The position numbers were made by a program, and so were the translations under genes. A stretch of 64,000 bases of DNA, from assembly GCA_025936115.1 (NCBI GenBank), contig JAICTZ010000009.1:124001-188000 (forward strand), written 5' to 3'. Source of the DNA: Polyangiaceae bacterium (GTDB taxonomy: Bacteria; Myxococcota_A; Polyangia; Polyangiales; Polyangiaceae). Below the pieces are notes generated by a model. It had not been told where the DNA came from. It did not search any database and worked only from the letters and a program-made list of their open reading frames with translations. This document shows, piece by piece, positions 35,402 to 44,117 of the stretch; positions within the stretch are counted from its first letter, which is position 1, and each line of letters opens with the position of its first letter.

Positions 35402-36652
35402 TCACGGCACGCCGGCGTCTTTCGGTGCGACGCCCACACAGGTGCCCCAACCCGCGGGAAGCGCGGGCGAGGCCTGACAACGACCGCTGTCACAGCCACC
35501 GGCCGCCGCGACCTCACAGAGCTTGACGCACGTGTGGGAGGCTTGCGAGCACACGAAACCGCGCGCACACGGGCAGGGCTTCGTCGCGCCGCCCTCTTCC
35601 TCGGAAGGAAGGTCCGAGACCGGCACGCAGCTCGTCGTGCCGTCGTCCGTCACGACCACGCACGCAGTCTCTGCGGGACAGCTGCACGTGCCGTCAGGAC
35701 ACGGGTACGGCTCGGCCAGGCTACATTTGACGGCCGGCATGCAGACCGGCACCTCGAGCACGCGCGTGCTCTTCGCATCGGGGACGAGCGGCTCGACCGC
35801 GCAGTGCGTGCCGGTGTATGCCTGGCACTGCTCGGGCCCGGAGCAGCAGTAAGCTCGACACTGTCCGGGACCGCCGCCCACGCAAGCGAATTTCGGCGCG
35901 CAATCGGCGCCCGAGAAACACGGCGAGCCTTCCGTCCCCGTACCCGCCGGACGGCACGTCGCCAGCGGCAAGCCCTTGTGATTCGGGCTTTCGATCACCT
36001 GACACGAGCTCGACGCGGTTTGCGCCGCTCCGCCCGCTCGGCCCGCCGAAGCTTGTGCGGTGCCCGATGTGCCGCTCGTCGTGCCACTGCCGCCGCTGCC
36101 GGGCTCGCCTGGCTCGCCGCCGAGCGCTGATTGCCCTGCGCCGCCTGAAGTTTCCCCGCCCTGCCCGCTCTGCGCGCCATTCGAAGCGCTCTCGCCTGCG
36201 GCCGCACCGACGCCGCCCAGCGACATGCCGCCTTCCGAAGCGTCGGTGCCGCTCTCGCCACCGGCACCCGCCGGTGACGACACGCTGCCGCCCGCACCGC
36301 GACCGCCCGTCGCCGTCGTCGCGCCGTTGCCGCCCGCGCCGCCTTTACCGCCCCCGCTACTCCCGCCTCTGCCGCCGACGACCTCGAGACAGACGGCGTT
36401 CGTGTCGAAATCCGGGACGCAGGGGTTCGTATCGGGAATACCGCAGAGCGAATTGTATTCCGATTCGCCGCCGCCGCCGCCGTTGCCGACCGGCTGAACG
36501 GTGGTGCTGGTTCCATCGTTGCCGGCCGTGCCCGCGTTCGCGCCGCTACTCGAGTTGTGTTTCGGGCTCGCGCTCGAGCCGCAGCCCTGTGCCACGGCGC
36601 CGCCAAGCAAGCCGAGCAAGAGCCAGCCGGTGACAGTGCGCGCGCGCTTCAC
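35402..36652 (-). CDS. Lipoprotein with Gly/Ser-rich stalk and Cys-rich C-terminal domain
   Basis: The 416-residue product has lipobox VAQGCG (Cys24), a low-complexity stretch of about 120-200 residues rich in Gly, Ser, Thr, Ala (about 35-210), and a C-terminal region with about 20 Cys (SCQVIESPN, PCFSGADCAPKFACVGG, RAYCCSGPEQC, CPCARGFVCSQASHTCVKLC). Spacing fits several small disulfide knots or EGF-like repeats. It lies third in a secreted-protein operon, overlapping the beta-propeller stop by four bases. GTG 36652 is the start. The long stalk probably lifts the Cys domain away from the membrane (inference). Confidence 0.8.
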   Translation of the reverse strand: MKRARTVTGWLLLGLLGGAVAQGCGSSASPKHNSSSGANAGTAGNDGTSTTVQPVGNGGGGGESEYNSLCGIPDTNPCVPDFDTNAVCLEVVGGRGGSSGGGKGGAGGNGATTATGGRGAGGSVSSPAGAGGESGTDASEGGMSLGGVGAAAGESASNGAQSGQGGETSGGAGQSALGGEPGEPGSGGSGTTSGTSGTAQASAGRAGGAAQTASSSCQVIESPNHKGLPLATCRPAGTGTEGSPCFSGADCAPKFACVGGGPGQCRAYCCSGPEQCQAYTGTHCAVEPLVPDAKSTRVLEVPVCMPAVKCSLAEPYPCPDGTCSCPAETACVVVTDDGTTSCVPVSDLPSEEEGGATKPCPCARGFVCSQASHTCVKLCEVAAAGGCDSGRCQASPALPAGWGTCVGVAPKDAGVP

Positions 36653-38691
36653 TTGAGAGCAATATTCTGGATCACGAAGTTGTTCGCGTCATCGTAGACG
36701 CGAATCGCCAGCAATGCCGGGCCGGTAGCGCTGAGCACCGTCGCATCGAAGTCGAACTCCTCGCGCGCTTCGTCGAAAATGCCGTCCTTCGGGTAGAAGG
36801 GCACCCACTCGTCCCTACCGGCGATGGAAACCTCGATCCGCTGGATTGGCCCGACGCCGTCGAGCGCCGTGCCCTGGACGCGCCGGCCCGTCGCGCGCAG
36901 ATTCTCGATGCGTGGGGGCGTGTTATCGACGAGCACGATGCCGCTCTCGGCGTCGGCGTGCGTCACGCGGTCCGGGGGATTCGCGAGCTCGTCGCTGGCG
37001 ATCACGCGCACGCGGTAGCGCCCTTCGGGCAACGTGCTCGTGTCCCAGTCGTAGGTCTCCTTCGTGAGCACCTCGTCGCGGCGCGTGAGGTCGTACCAGG
37101 TGGCCGTGCCGACGAGGCGGTACTGCAAGCGGTAGCGCATCTCGTCCTTGTCCGGGTTGTCCACCTTCCAGGAAATCGAGAGCTTGGGCTCCGGCTTGCG
37201 CGTCACGGGCCCGCCCGACGTCTTGATCGAGTCGTCGTTCGAGTCACGGCGCGGTCGCGCGTTCACGTCGTCGATCGTGGCCTTCAGGTTGTCCGTGACG
37301 AACGCGACCTCGAACTCCGACAGCTCGGCGTTGGGATCCTGCGCGAAGCGGGCGCGCACCTGAAAAAAGCGTGCAGGCGGGCTCGCGACCGGACCGGGCG
37401 CGTCCGTCTCGCGGCTCCAATCGCTCCACGTATCGTCCGGATCCTTCGTGTTACCCGTGCGCGTGGAAATCTGGACTTTGCCGCTGGCTTCCCAGGCCAT
37501 GCGTCCGAAGCGCGCGCGCAGGCCCGCGTCGAACACCTTGCTCGTCCAGACGGCGTCCGCACCGCCGATACCCTTGAGCGGGTGGAGAACGGCTGGATCA
37601 CTCGCGGCTACGAGCCGCGTCCCGCCGGCGAGCACGAGCGCACCCACCTGCCGCTCGTCCGTGTCGGCGACGAGTGCGACGCGCCCGGCACGATCGACCG
37701 CGTACACGCGGCCCTCGACTCCGGTACCGACGTACACCCGTCCGTCGTCACCGACCGCGAGGCTCGTGAAGTGCTCGTCGTCGTTGTCGTAGAGACGATC
37801 GGGCAAGCCCTCCGGCGTGAAGTGATAAAGCGTGCCTTTACCCTTGGCTTTGGCGGTGGGGGCCGTCGGCGCGGCCGGCGCTCCTTCTTGCGTGCGCGCG
37901 GGTTTCGCGGGGACGGTGAAGCCGGTCTTGAGGTCGTTGGCGATCGCGTACACGTCGCCCTTCGGGCCCACGGCGACGCCGCGCACCTCGGTGCGACCGA
38001 AGTCGTAGAGCACCGTGGCGCGGCCGGGCCCGGTGATCTTGTAGAGCTTCGCCTTGTCGCTCGCGCCGGCGTAGACGGCGCCGTCGGGACCCACCGCGAC
38101 GCTCATCAAGTGCTGCTCCTCGGCGTCGAAGTAGACCTGCGCGTTCCCCTGCTGGGTGATGCGGAAGAGCTTGCCCTCGGGGCCGGTCGCCGCGTAGAGC
38201 GCGCTGTTCTTGGCGTCGAACGCGAGCGAGAACACGTGCTCGGCGCCCTTCAGGGTCGCAAGCTCGACGAGCTTTCCGCGCTCGAGCTTCATCACCTTGC
38301 CGTCGGGGAGCGTGCCGACCGCGACCGTCCCGCCCCAGGCGCTCACGAGCGAGGTCACGGCGAGCGCTTTCGTCTCGGCGACGAGCGTCACGGCGCCAGC
38401 CTGCACCTTGAACAGCTTGCCTTCGTTGCCCGTGCCGAGCAGCACGGAGCCGTCCTTCTGAGGCAGCGCGCTCCAAATCGAATTCGCTTGGGCGATGGGC
38501 AGCGCGCCCAGATCGAAGCCCGCGCGCACGGCGCCGCGCGAGTCGATGGCGACGCCCTTGAGATCGCCACCCTTGAAATCGGCTTCCTTGTCGAGCGTCA
38601 AACGCCGCGTACCGACGGCCTGCGAGGACGCCGCCAGGAGCACACCAGCCGATGCCAAAAGGCTCGCGGAGAGAAGGGATGAAAGCTTCAT
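36649..38691 (-). CDS. Secreted beta-propeller protein
   Basis: The 680-residue protein has a signal peptide (LLSASLLASAGVLLAASSQA) and repeats of the form (D/N)G-x-V-(L/Y)-x-G-T/A such as DGSVLLGTGNEGKLFKV, DGAVYAGASDKAKLYKI and DGRVYVGTGVEGRVYAV. These match an NHL/SMP-30-like propeller over about 45-370. A second half (about 400-680) has Fn3/Ig-like strands (EPKLSISWKVDNPDKDEMRYRLQY, PPRIENLRATG). It is probably a periplasmic or cell-surface binding protein. It follows the S55 peptidase by 6 bases. Confidence 0.82.
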   Translation of the reverse strand: MKLSSLLSASLLASAGVLLAASSQAVGTRRLTLDKEADFKGGDLKGVAIDSRGAVRAGFDLGALPIAQANSIWSALPQKDGSVLLGTGNEGKLFKVQAGAVTLVAETKALAVTSLVSAWGGTVAVGTLPDGKVMKLERGKLVELATLKGAEHVFSLAFDAKNSALYAATGPEGKLFRITQQGNAQVYFDAEEQHLMSVAVGPDGAVYAGASDKAKLYKITGPGRATVLYDFGRTEVRGVAVGPKGDVYAIANDLKTGFTVPAKPARTQEGAPAAPTAPTAKAKGKGTLYHFTPEGLPDRLYDNDDEHFTSLAVGDDGRVYVGTGVEGRVYAVDRAGRVALVADTDERQVGALVLAGGTRLVAASDPAVLHPLKGIGGADAVWTSKVFDAGLRARFGRMAWEASGKVQISTRTGNTKDPDDTWSDWSRETDAPGPVASPPARFFQVRARFAQDPNAELSEFEVAFVTDNLKATIDDVNARPRRDSNDDSIKTSGGPVTRKPEPKLSISWKVDNPDKDEMRYRLQYRLVGTATWYDLTRRDEVLTKETYDWDTSTLPEGRYRVRVIASDELANPPDRVTHADAESGIVLVDNTPPRIENLRATGRRVQGTALDGVGPIQRIEVSIAGRDEWVPFYPKDGIFDEAREEFDFDATVLSATGPALLAIRVYDDANNFVIQNIALK

Positions 38692-38697
38692 GGGATT

Positions 38698-40560
38698 TTA
38701 GCGGACGACGGGGCGAATGGTGACGGTCACGCGATCACGGCCGACCAGGTACTGGTCGACCGGGTACGCTTGGCGCACCGTGGTGGCGTACGTTTCGGGC
38801 GCAATCGTGCTCGAAGTCGGGCGTAGCGCATCGAGGGCGCCCATCGGCAAATCCGCGGCGATGCGGCCCTTGTGCGTCACCGTCGCGTCGGGCGACGCGT
38901 AACTCACGACGATGGACTTCGGCGGCTGCGTCGGGTCTTCGAAATTGTGAATCAGCTCCGCGAGCGTGTCGGGCGCCGCGCGATCGCGCTCTTCGGCGTA
39001 GCCGGGTCCGATCTCGAGCGTCACGGTCTTACCCGCGAGGTAAGCCGGCAGCGGAACCGAGAGCGTCTTTTCGACGACGGGCCCCGCGAAGGGCACGAGC
39101 GTCAGCCTCACGCGCGCCGGCTCGCCCGCGTCGATCTCGCTCGAGACGAGCTCGGCGCCGCGCAGGCGATAGAGCTCGCGCGCGTAGTGCAAATCGACGC
39201 TCGTCTCGACGCTCTCGATTTGCGCCGACTGCCAGGGATTGTTCAGGATGGCGCCCACGGCGCGCACGATCGAAGCGCGCGCGAACTCGCCGGCGTCGGG
39301 CGTCCCGCCCATCGAGACGCCGAAGTCGCGCAGCGTGATCTCCCCGTAGCTCTTGATCTTGAGCTTGCTCACGGCGCTCCAGCTCACGTCCTGTTGCTCG
39401 TTGGCGACGGACTGGAGGCCGCTGCCGAGCGCGACGGCAAGAAACGAGGGCGTGAGGAAGCGTTCGTGCGCGACCTCGAAATTCCAGGTCGAGAGCGGCA
39501 TGCCCGGCACGCCGTGGATCGACATCTTGACGGGAATGACGGGCGCTTTGGCCGACTGCGAGACCACGATCGACGCCTGGCGGTCATTGACGAGCGTGCC
39601 CATCGAACGCACCGGCATGCCGATCTTGAACGAGCGCTGCTCGCTCGCGAGGATCCAGAGCACGCGCCCCACGGCAGTCGGCAGCGCCGTGTTGCCGGCT
39701 TCCATCATCGGATGCCCGAACGCGACGAGCTTGTCGCCTTCGACGCGCGTCACCGTCCCGAGCCCCGTCGCGCTCATGTCGCCGCGGATCAGCTCCACGC
39801 CGATCGCGCCACCGTCCTCGAACTGCTTCGGCGCGTCGGGCTCCGGCGTCGTGCCGCCACCGCCCGCCTGGAGCGGCTCGAGCCCGAGCGGTGCGAGCAA
39901 GTCGGAAGCGAGCCGAATCGCCCCCGACGTGAGCCCGCCGACGAGCAGCGGCGTCGCCACGGGCCGCACGGGCGTCGGACTGCTCTCGAAGGCCGTGCGC
40001 GACATTTCCGCGGCGTGCTGGCGCAAATCGTAGTGGCCGAGCTCGCCACGATAGCGGCCGCGCGCGTCGGGGGCCGTGGCCGTGCGTGCACTCTTTTTGC
40101 CCGGCACGAGGTGGAGCGGCCAGCCGTTGAGCGTGTCCGGCAGCGGGAGCGCCATCTCGTCGAGCATGGCGCGGATGGGCGTGACGCCGGCGATGGGCTC
40201 GCTCCCGAACGTCCAGCCGTAGGCGTACGCGCCGATCATCTTGCCGTCGATGTAGATAGGGCTGCCGCTCATGCCGGCGACGACCTTGGCGACCTCGAGA
40301 CGCGGGTGGTGCGTCTTGATCAGAATCACCTCTTGCTTCGGCCGAAAATTCTGCAGCACGCCGATGACTTCGACGTCGAAGCGCTCGGGCTTCGTGCCCT
40401 CGAACACGGTCAGGCCGTAGCCCTTCATGCCCGGCTTGATCTCGCTCACCCCCATCACGTTCGGCCGCACGGCGCGCCCGTCGGCGCGAGCGAGCCCTTC
40501 GGGCAGCGCGGCCGCCAGCCCGAGCAAGGCGGCACCGACCAGCAAAAGGCTTTCCCGCAT
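38698..40560 (-). CDS. SpoIVB-type S55 peptidase domain protein, secreted
   Basis: The 620-residue protein has a signal peptide (MRESLLLVGAALLGLAAALP) then IKPGMKGYGLTVFEGTKPER, a SpoIVB S55 block around AKVVAGMSGSPIYIDGK (candidate catalytic Ser in G96-M-S-G-S100) and a separate LVAFGHPMMEAGN block (about residue 280) that could supply the His. In sporulation SpoIVB the His precedes the Ser, so the order here is reversed. Similar S55 proteins occur in Acidobacteria and Deltaproteobacteria. The long C-terminal part is beta-rich. It is first in the operon with the beta-propeller and Cys-rich lipoprotein genes, which could be substrates or partners. Confidence 0.82.
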   Translation of the reverse strand: MRESLLLVGAALLGLAAALPEGLARADGRAVRPNVMGVSEIKPGMKGYGLTVFEGTKPERFDVEVIGVLQNFRPKQEVILIKTHHPRLEVAKVVAGMSGSPIYIDGKMIGAYAYGWTFGSEPIAGVTPIRAMLDEMALPLPDTLNGWPLHLVPGKKSARTATAPDARGRYRGELGHYDLRQHAAEMSRTAFESSPTPVRPVATPLLVGGLTSGAIRLASDLLAPLGLEPLQAGGGGTTPEPDAPKQFEDGGAIGVELIRGDMSATGLGTVTRVEGDKLVAFGHPMMEAGNTALPTAVGRVLWILASEQRSFKIGMPVRSMGTLVNDRQASIVVSQSAKAPVIPVKMSIHGVPGMPLSTWNFEVAHERFLTPSFLAVALGSGLQSVANEQQDVSWSAVSKLKIKSYGEITLRDFGVSMGGTPDAGEFARASIVRAVGAILNNPWQSAQIESVETSVDLHYARELYRLRGAELVSSEIDAGEPARVRLTLVPFAGPVVEKTLSVPLPAYLAGKTVTLEIGPGYAEERDRAAPDTLAELIHNFEDPTQPPKSIVVSYASPDATVTHKGRIAADLPMGALDALRPTSSTIAPETYATTVRQAYPVDQYLVGRDRVTVTIRPVVR

Positions 40561-40669
40561 GGACGCGGGAGTCTACGCGATCCGAACCCCCCGTCCACCG
40601 CGGATATAACGCCCAAAGGGCCCCGCATGTCGCCGAACGCGGCACCGGACGGCATGGTAGAGGTCGCGC

Positions 40670-40927
40670 GTGAAGGCGTCGGCGCCGCTCGATCTCGCGC
40701 TTCTTTTGCTGCCGCCAGCGGCGCTCGCCCTGTTCGTGACGGCCCACGTCGCCATCGTGGCGCGCCTGTTCGGAAGCCCACCCCGCTGGCGCGCCGCGGT
40801 CGCGCTCCTGCTGCCGCCACTCGCGTTTTTCTGGGGCACACAAGCGAAGATGACGGCTCTTTGCCGCCTCTGGCTCGGCGCCCTGCTCGTTTACGTGCTC
40901 ACGCTGGCGCTCGCCTTGGCGAGCTGA
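40670..40927 (+). CDS. Small membrane protein
   Basis: The 85-residue frame (GTG 40670) encodes about three hydrophobic segments (LDLALLLLPPAALALFVTAHVAIVA; AALLLPPLAFFW; LWLGALLVYVLTLALALAS). Leu/Ala-rich segments and an A-D-L-L-type start are compatible with a real small membrane protein, and base use is coding-like. No family was recognised and no convincing ribosome site is visible, so this stays tentative. Confidence 0.45.
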   Translation: MKASAPLDLALLLLPPAALALFVTAHVAIVARLFGSPPRWRAAVALLLPPLAFFWGTQAKMTALCRLWLGALLVYVLTLALALAS

Positions 40928-41251
40928 GTAGCGGGGCTCGACAGCGTTCGCTTCGTCTGCGCGGCGGGGCGCTGTTCGGCCACTTCCACTCGCCCATCAA
41001 ATACCCATGGCCGTTGAACGGCTTCGCCCTAGGCGTCTTCTTGGCCTCGATGGGACGCTGGCCGCGGCGTTCACGGACCTCGTTTGCTACGTGTTCGAGC
41101 GCGCGGTGGAGAAGCCGTCGCACGAGCTCGCGCGGCAGGCCTCACGCTGGATCCTCGAGCGGGATTCGCGCGCTCTCACGGCGACGTGATGCGCCCCCGG
41201 GCGCGCGCTGGTCACGCGTGCGAAAGCAGCGCTCATGCTAGTATCGGCGCG
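40928..41251 (+). other. Intergenic region with one possible tiny gene
   Basis: This 324-base stretch holds at most one small frame, 41007-41189 (60 residues, ...DLVCYVFERAVEKPSHELARQASRWIL...), which has GC-ending codons but no clear ribosome site or known family. Nothing else recognisable was seen. The end must hold the promoter of the next kinase gene. Confidence 0.3.
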
Positions 41252-42604
41252 ATGGACTGGGTCCTGCCCGGCGCGGTGCTCGCCGGCAAATACACCCTCG
41301 AGCGCAAGCTCGGACAGGGCGGCATGGGCGCGGTTTGGCGCGCCGAACACGTCCACCTGCGCTCCCCCGTCGCCATCAAGCTCATCGACCAGCAGATCGC
41401 GCAGCACCCCGAGGCGCTCGCGCGTTTCATGCGCGAGGCGCAGGCAGCCGCGGCGTTGCGCAGTCCCCACGTCGTGCAGATCCTCGATTATGGCGCCGAT
41501 CGCGGCGTTCCCTACATCGCGATGGAGCTGCTCGAAGGCGAAAGCCTCGCCGATCGGCTCGCGCGCGTCGGCCGCCTGCCGCCTGCTGAAGTCGCGCGAG
41601 TCATCACCGAAGTCGCGCGCGCCATCGGCCGCGCGCACGAGCTCTCGATCGTGCACCGCGATCTCAAGCCGGACAATATCTTCCTCGTGCGTAACGACGA
41701 CGTCGAAGTCACGAAGGTGCTCGACTTCGGGATCGCCAAGGCGGCGCAGGGGCTCGGCACCGTTTCGGGCAACACGCGCACGGGCGCCATCCTCGGCACG
41801 CCGCACTACATGAGCCCGGAGCAGGCCGAAGGAACGAAGTTCGTCGATCACCGCACCGATCTCTGGGCGCTCGGCGTGATCGCGTTCGAATGCTTGGTCG
41901 GACGGCGTCCGTTCGAGAGCGACGCGCTCGGCAGTCTCCTGCTCGCGATCTGCACGCGGCCGCTACCCGTGCCTTCGGCGAGCGGGCTCGAGCTCGCGGG
42001 CTTCGACGCATGGTTCGCGAAGGCGTGCGCGCGCGAGCTCGCCGACCGGTTTCAGTCGGCGCGGGAGCTCGCGAGCGAGCTCCGCCGCGTCATTGCGCAC
42101 GCCGGCAACGACGTGACGCTCCTGTCGGACGACTCGCGCGCGGCGCTCGTGGCGACGACGCCGATGCAAACGCCGTTCGTCACGGTCCCGGCGACGGCCG
42201 GCGTGCCGAGCGCGCCCGCGACGCCGGCGCCGCGCAAGCACGGCGTGTCGCTCGCGCTCGGCGGCATCGTGGCCGTCGCAGCGGCTGGGGGCGTCGCATT
42301 CGCTCTACATCAGGCGACCCCCGCAACGACCGACGCGACGGCTTCTTCCGGCCCCAGCAGCGCGACTCGCCCGGCGCCCGGACGCGAGTCCGTCACCGCC
42401 ACGGCCCCGAACGTCGCGGCCGCGCCGAGCGTCTCGGCACCGCTCGTCGTGCCGCTCGGACCCGCGGCGACGGCGAGCCCCCCTGCCGCAGCGCCAGTCG
42501 TCGCAACTGCGTCGGCGCGGCCGCGCGCCACGCCTCGCCACATCGAGCACACCCCTCCACCGAAGCCCTCGGCCACGCCACCGAAGGTGAACCTGGGAAT
42601 TTAG
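41252..42604 (+). CDS. Membrane Ser/Thr protein kinase
   Basis: The 450-residue protein has an intact kinase domain (about 10-275): LGQGGMGAVWRAEH, VAIKLI, VHRDLKPDNIFLV, KVLDFGIAK, GTPHYMSPEQAEG, DLWALGVIAFE. A single membrane segment follows (KHGVSLALGGIVAVAAAGGVAFAL), and the outer part is a Pro/Ala/Thr-rich linker without a folded sensor domain (about 325-450). It lacks PASTA repeats. Typical of the many Hanks-type kinases of myxobacteria; substrate and signal are unknown. Confidence 0.93.
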   Translation: MDWVLPGAVLAGKYTLERKLGQGGMGAVWRAEHVHLRSPVAIKLIDQQIAQHPEALARFMREAQAAAALRSPHVVQILDYGADRGVPYIAMELLEGESLADRLARVGRLPPAEVARVITEVARAIGRAHELSIVHRDLKPDNIFLVRNDDVEVTKVLDFGIAKAAQGLGTVSGNTRTGAILGTPHYMSPEQAEGTKFVDHRTDLWALGVIAFECLVGRRPFESDALGSLLLAICTRPLPVPSASGLELAGFDAWFAKACARELADRFQSARELASELRRVIAHAGNDVTLLSDDSRAALVATTPMQTPFVTVPATAGVPSAPATPAPRKHGVSLALGGIVAVAAAGGVAFALHQATPATTDATASSGPSSATRPAPGRESVTATAPNVAAAPSVSAPLVVPLGPAATASPPAAAPVVATASARPRATPRHIEHTPPPKPSATPPKVNLGI

Positions 42605-42632
42605 CTCTGCGGTCAGAGTCGTGGCGGGACCG

Positions 42633-43415
42633 TCACGGCTTGCCGCCTGCGGCTTGCTCGCCGCTCATCGGCGCCGCCGGCAATGGCACGGGCCGCGGAT
42701 CATCCGCTTTGTGGCGATACGCTTTTTCCGCCGTCAACGCCTCGAAGCCGAGGAAGCCCTCGTTGACCCAGCGGTCGCGCACGCGCTTGGCGAGCGCCGG
42801 CTGATCGTGCCACGGCAAGGCCACGCCATAAATCAAACAGCCGTCCTTGTAGGCGGGGTACGCGGCCCACGCGACCGAAAAATCCGCGCTTCCGATGCCC
42901 CAGCTCACCCAACCGTCGACGCTCTGAATCACGAGCGGCTGCCCGCGCCAGCGCACGACCTTCGTCGGCAACGGATGCAATTTCACGTCGAAGCCGGCAA
43001 TTTGCGGGCGCGCCCAGTCCTCGAACACGCGCATGCACGTCTCGCTCTTCACGGGCGTACCGGGAGGCAAATCCTGCACGCGCACCGCGACCATCGCGCG
43101 ATGCTCGTTGCCGTAGCGGAAGCCCACGAGGTGGTCGAAGCCGAAGTAGCGCGTCCGCTTCCAATGCTCCCAGTCAGGCAGCGGTGCGAGCAGCTGTTCG
43201 TCCTTGTCCGTGCGCGCGCCCCAAGCTTCGCCGAGCAGCCGCTCGAGGGCGGCGCGCTCGGGATCCTCGGCGTCGCCACCGGGCTCCTTCAGCGTCACAC
43301 TCGTCGGCGTCGGCGGGCGCATCGGGGCACTCGGCGCGACGGTGGTGCTGTTCGCGCAAGCCATGCACACGCAGAGCAGGGGCACGGCTCGGAACAGTTC
43401 AATCACGGCGACCAT
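42633..43415 (-). CDS. Lipoprotein of unknown function
   Basis: ATG 43415 gives 260 residues: a signal peptide with lipobox VCMACAN, then a Thr/Pro linker and a globular domain (about 50-240) rich in Trp and Tyr (DWEHWKRTRYFGFDHLVGFRYG, WRGQPLVIQSVDGWVSWGIGSADFSVAWAAYPAY). The Trp-rich, beta-strand pattern suggests a binding domain, but no family was recognised. A longer frame from 43577 has non-coding-like N-terminus and was rejected. The end converges with the kinase gene, 28 bases apart. Confidence 0.78.
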   Translation of the reverse strand: MVAVIELFRAVPLLCVCMACANSTTVAPSAPMRPPTPTSVTLKEPGGDAEDPERAALERLLGEAWGARTDKDEQLLAPLPDWEHWKRTRYFGFDHLVGFRYGNEHRAMVAVRVQDLPPGTPVKSETCMRVFEDWARPQIAGFDVKLHPLPTKVVRWRGQPLVIQSVDGWVSWGIGSADFSVAWAAYPAYKDGCLIYGVALPWHDQPALAKRVRDRWVNEGFLGFEALTAEKAYRHKADDPRPVPLPAAPMSGEQAAGGKP

Positions 43416-43842
43416 GGCTCGTCTCCGTTGTACGGAGGCACGCCTGAGTTTGACCCTTTCCGGCGCAGATTCCAGCCGCGGCGAAGCAGCGCCTTCTGCG
43501 ATTCGACGGTGCCAGCGACTTAAAGTCTCGCCTCGCCGCGCGGTCCGCTGCTTCGACGCAGAGTGCGCCTTGGACATTCACGGGGGAAGTAGCCGTTTTT
43601 CCTTTGAAGCTCGGGGGTACGCGTTCGTCCTACCTGTCTACTCCGCGCGCAGGGCGAGCGCGCAGTCCGCCGCGACAGCCTGCTGGGTGGCGGGCCGTGG
43701 CGAGCCGTCGGGCGCCAGCGCGGAGCCGTGGGCACTCGCGCCGTTTTGCTCGGCATTCTCGCCGGCGCGCGCGTGGCACGCGGCGTGAAGAGGGGAGGCA
43801 CGTGCGCTCGCAAGGAGCGAGAGCACGTGCAGGAGAATCAGC
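43416..43842. other. Divergent intergenic region
   Basis: This 427-base region separates the minus-strand lipoprotein from the plus-strand 84-residue gene and must contain both promoters. It includes the hairpin at 43799-43829. A minus-strand frame, 43638-43844 (68 residues, signal-peptide-like start), was seen but not accepted. No other feature was recognised. Confidence 0.4.
43799..43829 (+). promoter_or_regulatory. Leader hairpin abutting the ribosome-binding site
   Basis: CACGTGC (43799-43805) and GCACGTG (43823-43829) flank CTCGC/GCGAG, giving a stem of 12 pairs with one G/A mismatch and a 5-base loop. The next bases, CAGGAG, are the likely ribosome site of the gene starting at ATG 43843. 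This placement could allow control of translation by folding or a bound protein. The CACGTG ends could also be a DNA-binding site. Neither is shown. Confidence 0.45.
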
Positions 43843-44097
43843 ATGGATCAATCGAAGATGAAGATCGCGTACGTCGTGACACAGCGGGGTACGAACAAGT
43901 ATTGGACGCGCATCGGCGTCGCGTTCGTCAACCGCGACGGCTCGATCAACGTGAAGCTCGAGGCGGTACCCGTGAGCGGCGAGATTCACGTGCGCGACTA
44001 CGTTCCGCGCGACGATCGCGAAGAGACGCCGACCGCGACGTTGCTCAAGAAGACGGGCAACGGCCACGGGGAAGAGAGCTTTTCGGAGCCGGCCTGA
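43843..44097 (+). CDS. Small conserved-looking protein of unknown function
   Basis: The 84-residue protein (MDQSKMKIAYVVTQRGTNKYWTRIGVAFVN...) has a beta-rich core with WTRIGVAFVNRDGSINVKLEAVPVSG and a charged tail. The pattern K-I-x-x-V-V ... W-x-R-I-G-V-A-F-x-N-x-D-G-S is typical of small single-stranded-DNA-binding or OB-like accessory proteins, but I do not recognise a family with certainty. AGGAG lies eight bases before ATG 43843. It precedes a ComEA-like gene by 20 bases, so a DNA-related role is possible (inference). Confidence 0.72.
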   Translation: MDQSKMKIAYVVTQRGTNKYWTRIGVAFVNRDGSINVKLEAVPVSGEIHVRDYVPRDDREETPTATLLKKTGNGHGEESFSEPA

Positions 44098-44117
44098 GCG
44101 TGGAAAGGAGCGCGAAG

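Noticed and set aside
38872..41241. 789-residue plus-strand open frame across the S55 peptidase
   Set aside because: Antisense to a gene with clear domains and signal peptide; its sequence is Arg/His-rich low complexity.
43638..43844. 68-residue minus-strand frame with a signal-peptide-like start
   Set aside because: It overlaps the start and leader of the plus-strand 84-residue gene and has no ribosome site; kept only as an aside.
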